Shown: positions 17,496 to 26,245, counted from the first letter of the stretch. The stretch is DNA of 64,000 bases from Scrofimicrobium sp. R131 (GCF_040256745.1 NZ_CP138335.1:1116001-1180000), one strand, 5' to 3'. Notes: generated by a model from the letters alone, not told the origin. Translations and numbers: made by a program.

Positions 17496-18087
17496 TTTGC
17501 TTGTTGTCCTTCCTATACCAGCCACGCTGGGTCTCGCCTACGGTGTGTCAGTGACAGCGATACTGGGCCGGGAGTGGATGTAGGGAGCCTCCCACGCACG
17601 GATTCCTCCTTGAAACGACGTGCGGCAATCTGTTTGGCTGATTGCGTATAAATATTTATAGTACATGCGGACTGGGAGGGTCAAGGATGCCCCTGTTGCA
17701 CCAGGTGAGGGCGGCGATTCGCGAATTGGTCGCGGCTAATGTTAGTTGTTGAATTTGTAGATCGGGCGGCAGAGGTGTGTCCGAGCCGTAACGGCGCGTG
17801 TTTTCGGTCCTGCTACGCTCTTTCATCCGTGCCGGGGTGATTTGGTCCGAATGAGGCACAGACTTTAACGATGTTTGTGCAGGTCAAACGCATGTTACTC
17901 CAGCTCGGACAATTCGATTGTCGCCTGGAGGTAGCATTTTGGGGGATAGTCTGCTAGCTACTTTTGTTTAGTGGCGGGTCCAGCGGCAGGGGATCAGGCA
18001 GACTGAGATCGGAGCGCACACCGGTTGGGGTGCAGCCGGCAGGGGCCTTTTGAAAGCTTCCGCCCTTCATGGCCTCAAAGATGGTCG
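17496..18087. other. 592-bp intergenic region with AT-rich palindrome
   Basis: No convincing gene was found; the only ORF over 60 codons (minus strand, near 17656-17859) lacks family resemblance and a ribosome site. The perfect 14-bp palindrome TATAAATATTTATA lies at 17647-17660, followed by GTACA. It could be a promoter (-10 for the minus-strand small membrane gene) or a regulator site; ATAGTAC here recalls ATAGTATC in the FadR operator region. Confidence 0.4.
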
Positions 18088-18813
18088 CTATAGTTCTCCC
18101 ATATCATGGGTGTAGCTACCGTTCGAGTCTGGCCAAATCTGATTGTGCGTGATCCCATCGTCTCCGGTCACGGAACACGGCCAGCGGGGATCGCAGCGGT
18201 CTGATTGTGGCACGTAGCCGCCACCACTGCCGCTGCTCCCAGTGGTGCCGGTCCAGTCTTCCCGGGAGCTGCCCTCCGACCAGTCGCTGTCCCAGGTGCC
18301 AGTCCAACCCTCACCAGCTCCGCTTCCGCCGCCGTTGTTGGCGGCGGCTTGGCTCGCGGCTTGGGTGGCCGCATCGGCCGCGCTCTTTTGCGCTATCGAC
18401 GCATCGACCTTCTTTTGTGCGCCCTGCAAGGCTTTCACCTGTTCCCCAACCAGAGCCTCAGCCCCAACCAGGTCAACATCAGTGAGGGGCTTAGAGAGTT
18501 GTTCAACCAGGGACTTAGCCGTCCCAATGGCATCTTCTAGGGCCGTTCTGGTCTTGTCGTCAGCGACCTTACCTTTTGAGTCAGTCAACACCTTGCCGGC
18601 GGCTTCCACCTGCGCCTGCAAGTCAGCCACCGCACCCGAAACCGCGCCTTGCAGTTCCTCGCGCACGGCCGCCACCTCGCCCGCCACACTACCGGTCACG
18701 TCTACAAGGTCGCTCGTTGCCGCCTCGATAGCAACTTGGGCTTGCTCCAGCTGCGCGCGGGACTGTTCTAGTTCCCCCACTGGGGGGCGAAGCTCATCGT
18801 TGACCACATACAC
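18088..18813 (-). CDS. 3' part of frameshifted membrane-anchored coiled-coil protein
   Basis: This frame encodes 241 residues: a long alanine-, glutamate- and valine-rich helical region (about 10-150) with heptad-like spacing, then a Gly/Ser/Trp-rich segment (WTGTWDSDWSEGSS) and a C-terminal SDRCDPRWPC module with two cysteines. It has no signal sequence of its own. A GTG at 18813 lies just after the G8 tract, without a good Shine-Dalgarno site. It is best read as the continuation of the upstream frame (18768-19220), since one extra G would join them. Joined, the protein has about 377 residues with an N-terminal membrane anchor and an extracellular coiled coil. No known family was recognised. 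Confidence 0.6.
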   Translation of the reverse strand: MYVVNDELRPPVGELEQSRAQLEQAQVAIEAATSDLVDVTGSVAGEVAAVREELQGAVSGAVADLQAQVEAAGKVLTDSKGKVADDKTRTALEDAIGTAKSLVEQLSKPLTDVDLVGAEALVGEQVKALQGAQKKVDASIAQKSAADAATQAASQAAANNGGGSGAGEGWTGTWDSDWSEGSSREDWTGTTGSSGSGGGYVPQSDRCDPRWPCSVTGDDGITHNQIWPDSNGSYTHDMGEL

Positions 18814-19220
18814 CTCGCGCCCCCCCCGCCGCTTGCCCCGCCACTCTGGGTACCGCTTTGCGCACCACTTTGAGCATCGCTCTGGTCTGCCACACGACGC
18901 TCAATCGCCGGGTGAGCCGTCAACGCGTCCTTCACGCCCGCTTTCAAGGCGGCGATCTTCGTGTTCAACTCCTGGCGTGCCTCTTCCAGTCCCAGGTCAC
19001 CGGTTGCCTGGTCCAACTCTGATGCGCGCACCAGGGCAGCGTCAGCTAGGTCAAGCAATTCGGCCAAATTTCCGGCAGCATCCGCCCACGCCTGAATCTT
19101 GACATTGTTCTGGTGGGAAACCACCGCCCAGGCGGCCCCCGCCCCAGCTAGTGCCAGCACCAGGGCAACCACCCCGGCCACCACCGGCCACCTCCGCCAA
19201 ACCTGCCTACCCTGACCCAT
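18768..19220 (-). CDS. 5' part of frameshifted membrane-anchored coiled-coil protein
   Basis: ATG 19220, preceded by AGAGG, starts a protein with a basic N-terminus (GQGRQVWRRW) and one hydrophobic helix (about residues 12-34, VVAGVVALVLALAGAG). A helical region of about 100 residues follows (LAELLDLADAALVRASELDQ), then SDAQSGAQSGTQSGG repeats. After the G8 tract the frame changes and ends 20 codons later in unrelated residues. The topology suggests a cell-surface or envelope protein with the N-terminus inside. An upstream in-frame TTG at 19247 is less likely. The function is unknown. Confidence 0.6.
   Translation of the reverse strand: MGQGRQVWRRWPVVAGVVALVLALAGAGAAWAVVSHQNNVKIQAWADAAGNLAELLDLADAALVRASELDQATGDLGLEEARQELNTKIAALKAGVKDALTAHPAIERRVADQSDAQSGAQSGTQSGGASGGGGARCMWSTMSFAPQWGN
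18820..18827 (-). repeat. Homopolymeric G8 tract inside a coding region
   Basis: Eight consecutive G on the coding (minus) strand lie in a glycine-coding stretch exactly where the two frames meet. Nine Gs would give an uninterrupted protein; eight give early termination. This is the form expected of a slipped-strand phase-variation switch, or of a sequencing or assembly error. Confidence 0.8.
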
Positions 19221-19426
19221 CCCACTACCTCTCGGAATACTGCCCAAATGTTCCTTCCCAGGCTATCCCGACCCTCCGACAAGACTGACTAAAAGCACCA
19301 GCCTGAATGCGCTCCGTTGCGGTCTATGCTCTATCTTCGCCACCCGGCCCCAGGCCCGTCTACCACCAGTGTCAGCAGAACTGCAGAGTCTGGCAGCTAA
19401 CTTTTGTATACGGTATCGTGAACGTC

Positions 19427-19447
19427 ATGTGGCATTACTTCATGTAG
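19427..19447 (+). CDS. Six-codon leader peptide MWHYFM upstream of ABC-F gene
   Basis: ATG-TGG-CAT-TAC-TTC-ATG-TAG encodes MWHYFM and lies 117 bases before the ABC-F start. TATCGT at 19414-19419 ends seven bases before this ATG, so the leader may be translated from the very 5' end of the mRNA. The ABC-F gene msrD of streptococci is controlled by a six-residue leader that I recall as MYLIFM: same length, same ends, aromatic/hydrophobic centre, and Phe-Met before the stop. Ribosome stalling on this leader in the presence of an antibiotic could open the downstream attenuator. Coding potential of so short an ORF cannot be proved from sequence alone. Confidence 0.55.
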   Translation: MWHYFM

Positions 19448-19461
19448 CAGTTGAACGGCCG

Positions 19462-19560
19462 GACCGCACTCGTTGAGACTATCCGAGGTGGCGGTCTTGT
19501 GCCGTGCCTCCGTTCCCACATTTGCCCCTTTTGCGCTTGATGGCGCGTTCCTTTCGGAGG
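19462..19560 (+). promoter_or_regulatory. Candidate attenuator hairpins masking the ABC-F ribosome site
   Basis: Hairpin 1 pairs GACCGC (19462-19467) with GCGGTC (19491-19496), with an inner CTCG/CGAG pairing. Hairpin 2 pairs CCTCCG (19507-19512) with CGGAGG (19555-19560), which contains the Shine-Dalgarno GGAGG four bases before the ATG. A small GCGC/GCGC stem-loop sits inside hairpin 2. Sequestration of the ribosome site would keep the gene off until the upstream RNA is remodelled, for example by a stalled ribosome on the leader. Confidence 0.5.
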
Positions 19561-19564
19561 AAAC

Positions 19565-21187
19565 ATGTCTGCTATTCACTCTGCGCGTTCGCGCGCCCAA
19601 ATCGTCCTGACTGGAGCCGGTGTCACCCGGGGAAGCACCCGGGTTCTCAGCGGCGTCGACCTGACCGTAAATCCATCGACTCGACTGGCCGTCGTCGGCG
19701 AGAACGGCCGGGGAAAAACCACGTTGCTCCGGATCCTGGCCGGTTTGTTGCCGCTGGACGAGGGAACGCTCAGCCGGGTCGGCACCTTGGCTTTGGCTGA
19801 GCAGGAACTGTCCACTGCTGACGGCCGCACTGTGGGCGAGGCGGTGGCCGATGCCATGCGGGAGGCCCAGGCCGCCCTGGCTGAGCTGGATCAGGCGGCA
19901 TTAGGTCTGGCTGACTCGTCCCCGGCTGCTGAGGATCGCTATGCGCGTGCCTTAGACCGGGCCGAGGAGCTGGACGCCTGGGATGCTCGGAGGCGCCTGG
20001 AGGTGGCGCTGGCTGCACTCGAGGCGGAGCAGGACTGGGACCGACCATTGGCCACCCTTTCCGTGGGTCAACGCTATCGGGTGCGGCTGGCCTGTCTGCT
20101 TGGTGGGACCGCCGACTTCTTGCTGCTGGACGAGCCGACCAATCACTTGGATCGGGATGGGCTCGAGTTCCTCACCGGGCGCCTGAAGGATCGGGCAGGA
20201 GGGGTGGTCCTGGTCAGCCACGATCGGGCGCTGCTGTCAGACGTGGCGGATACCTTCTTGGACTTGGACCCGACTGAGGATGGCCGGCCTCGCCTGTACG
20301 GGGGAGGTTACCAGGGGTATCGCGAGGGGCGCCGGGCCGCTTGGGATCGGTGGGAGCAGGCCTATCGGAGTCAGGAGGAGGAACGCACGCGCCTCGCCGC
20401 CGACCTCCAAACCGCCCAGGACCGCCTGGTCACCGGCTGGCGCCCACCGAAAGGGACCGGCAAACACCAGCGGGCTACCCGAGCTCCGGGCCTGGTTCAA
20501 AGCGTGCACCGGCGTCAAGAAGCACTGGCTGCGGTGGCGCTGGACGTTCCACGGCCTCCGAAACCGCTCTGCTTTCCCGACCTACCGGCGCGAACTCAGG
20601 AGGGCTTGCTCACCGCCCAACAGGTCCAGGTCTCGGACCGGCTGAGGCAGGCAGTCTCACTTTCAATTTGGAGCGGCACCCGACTCCTGGTGATCGGCCC
20701 CAATGGGGCAGGGAAGTCCACCTTACTGTCGGTCCTGGCCGGTGAACTGCCCCCCACTTCAGGCACAGTGCTGCGCTCGCAATCTGCACGCATTGCGTAC
20801 CTCCGACAGGAAACAGAACTGCCGAAGGACAGGTTTGCTAACGACGTCTACGCGGAGCATCTGGATCGACTAGAAGTTCGGGAAGGGCTGACCGGTCAAG
20901 AGTTGTGGCCCCTGGAATCGTTTGGCCTGTTGGAGCCGGAGGAAGCGGATAAGCGGATCGGGGAGATGTCGATGGGACAGCAACGAAGATTCGAGCTGGC
21001 CCTGGCTCTGTCGGGTCGGCCAGACTTGCTGATCTTGGACGAGCCCACCAACCACCTATCTCTGGCCCTGGTTGACCAACTCACTCAGGCGCTCCTACGC
21101 ACGGAAGCAGCCGTGGTCCTGTCGACTCACGATCGCCAACTGCTGCGAGACCTGGAGGACTGGTCCCGCCTGGACCTGGGGGTCTAA
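19565..21187 (+). CDS. ABC-F ribosomal protection protein (antibiotic resistance type)
   Basis: ABC-F proteins bind the ribosomal E site and dislodge antibiotics such as macrolides, lincosamides or pleuromutilins; they have no membrane domain. The 540-residue protein has two ATPase domains. NBD1 has Walker [10 protein letters not shown] (45-53), signature LSVGQRYR and [11 protein letters not shown]2 has GPNGAGKST, signature MSMGQQRR and DEPTNHLS. They are separated by a charged, probably helical linker (about 240-320) rich in Arg/Glu, the antibiotic-domain position. Degenerate signatures are typical of resistance ABC-Fs such as TlrC, OleB and Msr relatives. Leader and masked ribosome site argue for drug-inducible expression. 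The specific drug class cannot be read. Confidence 0.87.
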   Translation: MSAIHSARSRAQIVLTGAGVTRGSTRVLSGVDLTVNPSTRLAVVGENGRGKTTLLRILAGLLPLDEGTLSRVGTLALAEQELSTADGRTVGEAVADAMREAQAALAELDQAALGLADSSPAAEDRYARALDRAEELDAWDARRRLEVALAALEAEQDWDRPLATLSVGQRYRVRLACLLGGTADFLLLDEPTNHLDRDGLEFLTGRLKDRAGGVVLVSHDRALLSDVADTFLDLDPTEDGRPRLYGGGYQGYREGRRAAWDRWEQAYRSQEEERTRLAADLQTAQDRLVTGWRPPKGTGKHQRATRAPGLVQSVHRRQEALAAVALDVPRPPKPLCFPDLPARTQEGLLTAQQVQVSDRLRQAVSLSIWSGTRLLVIGPNGAGKSTLLSVLAGELPPTSGTVLRSQSARIAYLRQETELPKDRFANDVYAEHLDRLEVREGLTGQELWPLESFGLLEPEEADKRIGEMSMGQQRRFELALALSGRPDLLILDEPTNHLSLALVDQLTQALLRTEAAVVLSTHDRQLLRDLEDWSRLDLGV

Positions 21188-21211
21188 CTGAGGATCGATT
21201 GTCCGTGTTAC

Positions 21212-21227
21212 TGTCAACTAGTTGACA
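21212..21227. promoter_or_regulatory. LacI-type operator, perfect 16-bp palindrome
   Basis: TGTCAACTAGTTGACA at 21212-21227 is a perfect palindrome with the central symmetry expected of a LacI-family site. It lies 41 bases before the chosen start of the first lacI-type gene, so autoregulation is likely. Confidence 0.7.
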
Positions 21228-21267
21228 TGAATTGCACCGATGCGCATGTGGGGGAAGTGAACGGACC

Positions 21268-22290
21268 TTGAACCGACGACCGGCCACCATGAACGACGTC
21301 GCCAAACGGGCAGGAGTGTCCCAGCGGACCGTCTCCAACGTGGTCAACAACCATGTCTATGTCTCGGAGAAAACTCGTCAAAAAGTGCTGCGCGCCATCA
21401 AAGAGCTGGGCTATCGCCCAAATGTGATTGCGCAGGGTTTGCGGACCGGGCAAACCAAAATTATCGCCCTGGCCGTTCCCAATGTAGCTTGGCCCTACTA
21501 CGGGGAAATAGCTCACGCAGTTCAGACCGAGGCCAGAGCTAATGGTCTCACGGTATTAATGCTCGAAACTGACGCGGAACTAGAAAAGGAACAGCAAGTC
21601 CTAAACCTATTCGGCTCCAATCTGATCGATGGCATCATCTTCTCGGCCGTTCGCCTTCGCGCAGAGGACCTTCGAGATCTGCCGGCCTCAACCCCCGTGG
21701 TGTTGATTGGGCACCATCAAGCGGGGGCTAGCCGGCCAAACCTTCTGGCCGATGTCAACCGCGCCGCCCAGGACCTGGTCGAGCACCTGTACCAGCGGGG
21801 GGCGCGCAGTTTCCTGCTGCAGGGATCTACCAGTACCCCAATGACAAGCGGGCCCGGCCTTTCGCGTCAAGCCGGTTTTGTCGCGGGATTGGAGGGCCTG
21901 GGCTCACCCGAAGTTACCTGGGAGATGCTGCCCAGCGGTTGGACCTATCGAGAGGGCTTTGACGCGCTACGAGAGTGGCTGACCGACCATCGGCCTCCCG
22001 ATGCGGTTATCTGTATGAACGACATCATGGCGATTGGAGCAATTCGAGCTCTGGCGGATGCCGGGATTCGCGTGCCGGACGACGTGTTGGTCACCGGCTG
22101 GGATAATACTCGAGAGTCAAGTTTCATGGTCCCCAGTTTGACCACGATTGGCCTAGACAAAGCAGAGTTGGCCCGCCGAGCGGTGGCGTATTTACTCGCA
22201 GAAAAAGCCGGGAAGCGGAATTTCCCCGAAAAAGAGTTTGTGCCCCACGAGTTACTTGTGCGGGAATCGACCGGAGGTCAGCAAGACTAA
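21268..22290 (+). CDS. LacI-family transcriptional regulator (first of two)
   Basis: The N-terminal helix-turn-helix reads TMNDVAKRAGVSQRTVSNVVNN, abbreviated here to its core DVAKRAGVSQRTVSNV. It is followed by a hinge helix and a periplasmic-binding-protein-like effector domain that ends near EFVPHELLVRESTG. TTG 21268 is chosen because it gives LNRRPAT-MNDV, matching the start of the second LacI gene in this window (MGRPAT-MRDV), and GGGGGAAG lies ten bases upstream; ATG 21289 is an alternative. It is upstream of the GH2 and sugar ABC genes and probably controls them, with a sugar or glycoside as effector. Confidence 0.9.
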   Translation: MNRRPATMNDVAKRAGVSQRTVSNVVNNHVYVSEKTRQKVLRAIKELGYRPNVIAQGLRTGQTKIIALAVPNVAWPYYGEIAHAVQTEARANGLTVLMLETDAELEKEQQVLNLFGSNLIDGIIFSAVRLRAEDLRDLPASTPVVLIGHHQAGASRPNLLADVNRAAQDLVEHLYQRGARSFLLQGSTSTPMTSGPGLSRQAGFVAGLEGLGSPEVTWEMLPSGWTYREGFDALREWLTDHRPPDAVICMNDIMAIGAIRALADAGIRVPDDVLVTGWDNTRESSFMVPSLTTIGLDKAELARRAVAYLLAEKAGKRNFPEKEFVPHELLVRESTGGQQD

Positions 22291-22358
22291 TTTCCTGGTC
22301 GGCGCGGCCCCTGTTCGGTTTGGATACAATCGACTGGGCATTTGGGTGAGCAGCAACC

Positions 22359-22405
22359 GCCCACAGGCCCAGGTGACGGAGTGGGCCTTAGTCCATCCTG
22401 TGGGC
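22359..22405 (+). terminator. Hairpin after the first lacI gene
   Basis: A perfect 9-bp stem (22359-22367 with 22397-22405) encloses a second inverted repeat, GGCCCA/TGGGCC. There is no T run, so it may be a weak terminator or an RNA barrier between lacI and the GH2 operon. Confidence 0.45.
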
Positions 22406-22413
22406 TAGATCAC

Positions 22414-22453
22414 AGTTTGCTACGTTGCAAACTTCAGAAATTTGCCTCACGAT
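22414..22453 (+). promoter_or_regulatory. Operator overlapping the promoter of the GH2 operon
   Basis: AGTTTGC (22414-22420) and GCAAACT (22427-22433) form a near-perfect 20-bp palindrome of LacI type. TTGCAA (22425-22430) can be a -35, followed after 17 bases by CACGAT (22448-22453) as a -10, which ends exactly six bases before the ATG at 22460. A repressor here would block RNA polymerase directly. Confidence 0.6.
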
Positions 22454-22459
22454 GTCTTC

Positions 22460-24322
22460 ATGACAGTCGATGAAGACCCGCTCCACAGTTGGAGCGACGA
22501 GAATTACCCCCGGCCGCTGCTCTTTCGGTCCGCTTGGGCTCCGCTCAACGGTCCGTGGGAGTTTGCGGCAGATCCGGACAACTGCGGCCTGGAACAAGCC
22601 TGGTTCGCCGCCGACTGCGAGGCATTCGCAGAGGTGATTCAGGTGCCGTTTCCTCCGGGTAGTCCCAGCTCCGGCGTCTGGGGGGACCAGCCCGAGCAAG
22701 TTCCGGAAGTGGTCTGGTATCGAAAGACACTGACCGCCGAACAGCTCCGCCAACTCACCGAATCGGACCGGGTGCGCCTGAACTTTGAAGCGGTGGATTA
22801 CCGCGCCGACGTCTGGGTCAACGGCCAACACCTGATCACGCACGAGGGAGGCTACACGCCGTTCTCGGCGGAGTGGCCGCGCCTGACCCGGCAGGCGGTC
22901 GAAGTGGTGGTGCGCTGTGAGGATTCACGGAGCCCCAGTCAGCCGCGAGGGAAACAGGCATGGCGGGACCAGGTGGACTCAATCTGGTACCACCGCTCTA
23001 CCGGAATTTGGCGCGACGTCTGGATCGAAGCGGTTCCCACCCACACCGTCGAGAATTTCCAGTGGGAGACCGACCTGGTCCGCGGGGCGCTGAGGGGAAC
23101 AGTCGGCTTCAACCGCTTCGTCCCCTCCGGCTCCACCCTGGAACTGCGCCTGCGACGCGGTCCGGAGGTGGTCGCCTCTTTGACGCAGGCCGTCAGCGGG
23201 CTCTTCGCCCAGGTACAGTTCGATCTGCCCATGCTGCGGAACCGAATGGACTGGACGGATTGGGTTTGGTCGCCGGAACATCCGCACCTGCTGGACCTGG
23301 ACCTCACCCTGACCACCACCAGCGGACAGGACCGAGTCCTGTCCTACGTGGGACTCCGGACAGTCGAAGCGGGCGCGCAGTACCTGCACCTGAACCGTTT
23401 GCCCGTGTACCTGCGAGGAGTGTTGGACCAGGGGTATTGGCCCGACACCTACTTCACCGCCCCGAGCCCCACCGCCCTCAAGCGGGATGCCGAACTGGCG
23501 TTGGAGCTCGGCTTCAACTTGGCCCGGATTCACGAACGTAGTGCGGATCGGCGCTATCTCACCTGGGCGGACCGGTTAGGCCTGATGGTTTGGGCCGAAT
23601 TTCCATCGACCTATGCCTTCGATGAGGACGCGGTCAGGGCCGTTACCGCCGAGTGGACCGAACTGGTGCTGCGCGACCGCGCCCACCCGTGCATCGTTAC
23701 CTGGGTGCCGTTCAACGAGTCGTGGGGAGTGCCAGAGATTGCCTCCGATCCCCGACAAAGTGCATTCGTCAGTGCCGTCGTGTCACTCACCAGGGCGCTC
23801 GACCAGACCCGGCCGGTCAGTGCCAACGACGGGTGGGAACAACTGGAAACCGATCTGGTGACCACACACGACTACGGGGCGTTCGGCTCGGAACTGCGGG
23901 CCAACTACCACAGCCAGGAGGCGGTGGCCCGGTCGGTGGGTGGGGTGGGCCCGCAGGGAAGGCTCACCCTCCTGAACCAGGATTGGGCCGGTGATCGCCC
24001 GGTGTTGGTCTCCGAGTTTGGCGGAGTCTCGCTGTCGGAAAAGGCCGGCTGGGGATACTCGGTCGCCACCAACTCGGCAGAGCTTGCCGACCGCTTGGAC
24101 CAGTTGTTCTCCGCTCTGTGGGACTCTCCGGTGCTGGCGGGATTCTGCTACACCCAGCTGACCGACACGGCGCAGGAAGCCAACGGGTTGTGCTGGCCGA
24201 ACCGCCAACCCAAAGTCCCGCTGGATCAATTGCACGCGATTATCTACCAGCCGCAGCGGCACCGGGACCAGATCCGTCCGCGCCTGATCACTGAGGAAAC
24301 CCGTCCGGGAGGTGAATCATGA
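22460..24322 (+). CDS. Glycoside hydrolase family 2 protein
   Basis: GH2 enzymes release beta-linked galactose, glucuronic acid or mannose from glycosides. The 620-residue protein has the sugar-binding domain (about 25-175, with IWYHRSTGIWRDVWIE), an immunoglobulin-like domain and a TIM-barrel. Glu420 in FNESWG is the expected acid/base, and Glu519 in VSEFGG the nucleophile. No signal peptide was seen, so it should act on sugars imported by the following ABC transporter. ATG 22460 fits a leaderless transcript; a TTG at 22442 is an alternative. It starts an operon with two permeases and a binding protein. The precise glycosidic specificity is open. Confidence 0.88.
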   Translation: MTVDEDPLHSWSDENYPRPLLFRSAWAPLNGPWEFAADPDNCGLEQAWFAADCEAFAEVIQVPFPPGSPSSGVWGDQPEQVPEVVWYRKTLTAEQLRQLTESDRVRLNFEAVDYRADVWVNGQHLITHEGGYTPFSAEWPRLTRQAVEVVVRCEDSRSPSQPRGKQAWRDQVDSIWYHRSTGIWRDVWIEAVPTHTVENFQWETDLVRGALRGTVGFNRFVPSGSTLELRLRRGPEVVASLTQAVSGLFAQVQFDLPMLRNRMDWTDWVWSPEHPHLLDLDLTLTTTSGQDRVLSYVGLRTVEAGAQYLHLNRLPVYLRGVLDQGYWPDTYFTAPSPTALKRDAELALELGFNLARIHERSADRRYLTWADRLGLMVWAEFPSTYAFDEDAVRAVTAEWTELVLRDRAHPCIVTWVPFNESWGVPEIASDPRQSAFVSAVVSLTRALDQTRPVSANDGWEQLETDLVTTHDYGAFGSELRANYHSQEAVARSVGGVGPQGRLTLLNQDWAGDRPVLVSEFGGVSLSEKAGWGYSVATNSAELADRLDQLFSALWDSPVLAGFCYTQLTDTAQEANGLCWPNRQPKVPLDQLHAIIYQPQRHRDQIRPRLITEETRPGGES

Positions 24323-25398
24323 CCGTTGGAGTCAGTTGGACCAAAGCTCGCCAGTGGCTGGGGAACTTTGTCTTCGTCATTCCGTTTCTAGTTGTCTACG
24401 GAGCCTTCATTCTCTACCCGGTGGTTCAAGCCGTGCTGATGAGCCTGTTCGATTGGGACCTCCTCGGCAAAGCCCCGCAATGGACGGGAATGGACAACTA
24501 CGTGCGCATGCTCGGTGGGGTTGGTCTCCAGTGGGGGATCGGCAGCTACTGGCCGCTGCAACTGATTTGCCTGCTGGGTGGAATCTGGCTGCTGATCTGG
24601 GCGTGGCGTCGCCGCCGCCTCGGGGCCGGCGAAATCCTGCTGGTGGTAGTCCTCCTGCTGTTGGCATTGGCCCTCGGAGTCCATCCGGGTGAAGGCGGAA
24701 CCTGGAACGACCCGCGTTTCTGGAACGCTTTCAAGAACACGGTCTTGTTCACCGTGATTTCCACCCCGATTATCGCGGGCCTCGGCCTGGCGTTGGCTTT
24801 AGCGCTGAACTCTGGGCGGCGGGGAACCGGGATTTACCGGGCGCTCCTGTTCCTGCCCTACGTCTTGCCAGTTTCGGTGGCCACCCTGATCTGGAGCTAC
24901 CTGATGAACCCGTCCCGCGGGCTGATTGCCCGGGTCACCGAGTTCTTTGGCCTGGGGGCCATCCCCTGGCTCTCCGACCCCCGGTTTGCCATGGGTGCCA
25001 TCATCGTCACCACAGTTTGGTGGACTGTCGGGTTCAACATGGTTCTGTTTGGGGCCGGGTTGCAGGACATTGATCCAAGTCTGTACGAAGCGGCTGCCCT
25101 CGACGGGGCCGGGCCCTGGCGTCGGTTTGTCAGCATCACCCTCCCGGGCCTGAAACACGCCACTTTGCTGGTGGTGGTCACGCAGGTAATTGCCTCCTTC
25201 CAGATCTTCGGTCAGGTCAACATCATGACCAATGGCGGACCCGGGGGAGTGACCGACGTGCTCGTCCGCTACATCTACCAGACCGGATTTAGGGACGCCC
25301 AACTGGGGTACGCCTCAGCCATGTCGCTGTTCCTCTTTGTCGTCATGGTCCTGGTCTCCCTAATTCAGTTCCTGATGTCTCGAGAAAGGAAGAGCTGA
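24319..25398 (+). CDS. Carbohydrate ABC transporter permease, MalF-type, with an extra hydrophobic insert
   Basis: This is one of the two membrane subunits of a CUT1-type sugar importer. The EAA loop reads EAAALDGAGPWRRFVSITLPGL near residue 255, where it contacts the ATPase. The ATG overlaps the GH2 stop. At 359 residues it is longer than usual. Between the first helix and the conserved WNAFKNTVLFT segment lies an insert of two hydrophobic stretches (about residues 75-93 and 100-120) split by a WRRRRLG basic turn. No ATPase gene is in this cluster, so a shared MsiK-like ATPase elsewhere in the genome is probable. Confidence 0.9.
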   Translation: MTVGVSWTKARQWLGNFVFVIPFLVVYGAFILYPVVQAVLMSLFDWDLLGKAPQWTGMDNYVRMLGGVGLQWGIGSYWPLQLICLLGGIWLLIWAWRRRRLGAGEILLVVVLLLLALALGVHPGEGGTWNDPRFWNAFKNTVLFTVISTPIIAGLGLALALALNSGRRGTGIYRALLFLPYVLPVSVATLIWSYLMNPSRGLIARVTEFFGLGAIPWLSDPRFAMGAIIVTTVWWTVGFNMVLFGAGLQDIDPSLYEAAALDGAGPWRRFVSITLPGLKHATLLVVVTQVIASFQIFGQVNIMTNGGPGGVTDVLVRYIYQTGFRDAQLGYASAMSLFLFVVMVLVSLIQFLMSRERKS

Positions 25399-25399
25399 C

Positions 25400-26245
25400 A
25401 TGGCCCGGAAGACAAACGTGGCAAGCACGGTCCGCACCGGGCGCTACCACCTCCCGATGTTCATCTTTGTGGCTCTGTGGTCCCTGCCGATGCTTTGGAC
25501 CCTGTCGCTGTCACTGACCCCAAACTCGATGCTCAAGACCAACTCGCAGTCCCTGTGGCCCCAGGGACTGACCCTGTCGAACTACCTGGATGTGTTCCGG
25601 ACCGGGATGACTGGCCAGTGGTTCCTCAACTCTGTGGTGGTTTCGGTGGTGGCCACGGTGATTACCGTCTTTGTCTGCGCCACGGCCGGCTACGCCTTCG
25701 CGAAGCTGTCTTTCCCGGGCCGGATGCTGGTTTACGCCCTGACTCTGGCCGGGATGATGGTGCCGAAAGAGGGGATGTTTATCCCGCTGTTCATCATGTT
25801 TGGCGAGTTGGGCCTCCACAACAGTTTTGCCGGTCTGATTCTGCCCAGAATCGCCTTCCCCCTGGGTGTGTTCATCATGACGCAGTTCTTCGCCCAGGTG
25901 CCCGACGAGATACAGGAGGCGGCCCGGATGGATGGCGCATCGTCGTGGCGCATCTTCTATTCGATCATGTTGCCGTTGGCCCGGCCCGCCCTCATCGCCC
26001 TGGCGACGTTCTCTTTCGTCCAGACGTGGAATGACTACCTCTGGCCGCTCGTGTCCTCGACGAAGCCAGAAATGTTCACCATCACGACCGGGCTTGCCTC
26101 GTTGCAGGGGACCTTCGCCCAGTCGACCGAGTTGGGCTCCCTGATGGCCCGGGGCATAGTCGGAGCCCTCCCGCTCCTACTCTTATTCATTTTCTTCCAG
26201 AAGTACCTGATCCGAGGCATCACTATGTCCTCGGGAGAGAAGTAA
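25400..26245 (+). CDS. Carbohydrate ABC transporter permease, MalG-type
   Basis: The second membrane subunit of the importer, 281 residues with about six helices. The EAA loop EAARMDGASSWRIFYSIMLPL lies near residue 175, and the NDYLWPL segment typical of CUT1 permeases follows. It starts one base after the preceding permease stop, with AGAAAGGAAGAG as ribosome site. It would heterodimerise with the MalF-type subunit. Confidence 0.93.
   Translation: MARKTNVASTVRTGRYHLPMFIFVALWSLPMLWTLSLSLTPNSMLKTNSQSLWPQGLTLSNYLDVFRTGMTGQWFLNSVVVSVVATVITVFVCATAGYAFAKLSFPGRMLVYALTLAGMMVPKEGMFIPLFIMFGELGLHNSFAGLILPRIAFPLGVFIMTQFFAQVPDEIQEAARMDGASSWRIFYSIMLPLARPALIALATFSFVQTWNDYLWPLVSSTKPEMFTITTGLASLQGTFAQSTELGSLMARGIVGALPLLLLFIFFQKYLIRGITMSSGEK

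Noticed and set aside
17656-17859. 67-codon minus-strand ORF in the 592-bp gap
   Set aside because: No ribosome site, no hydrophobic or domain pattern, and it covers the AT-rich palindrome that looks regulatory.
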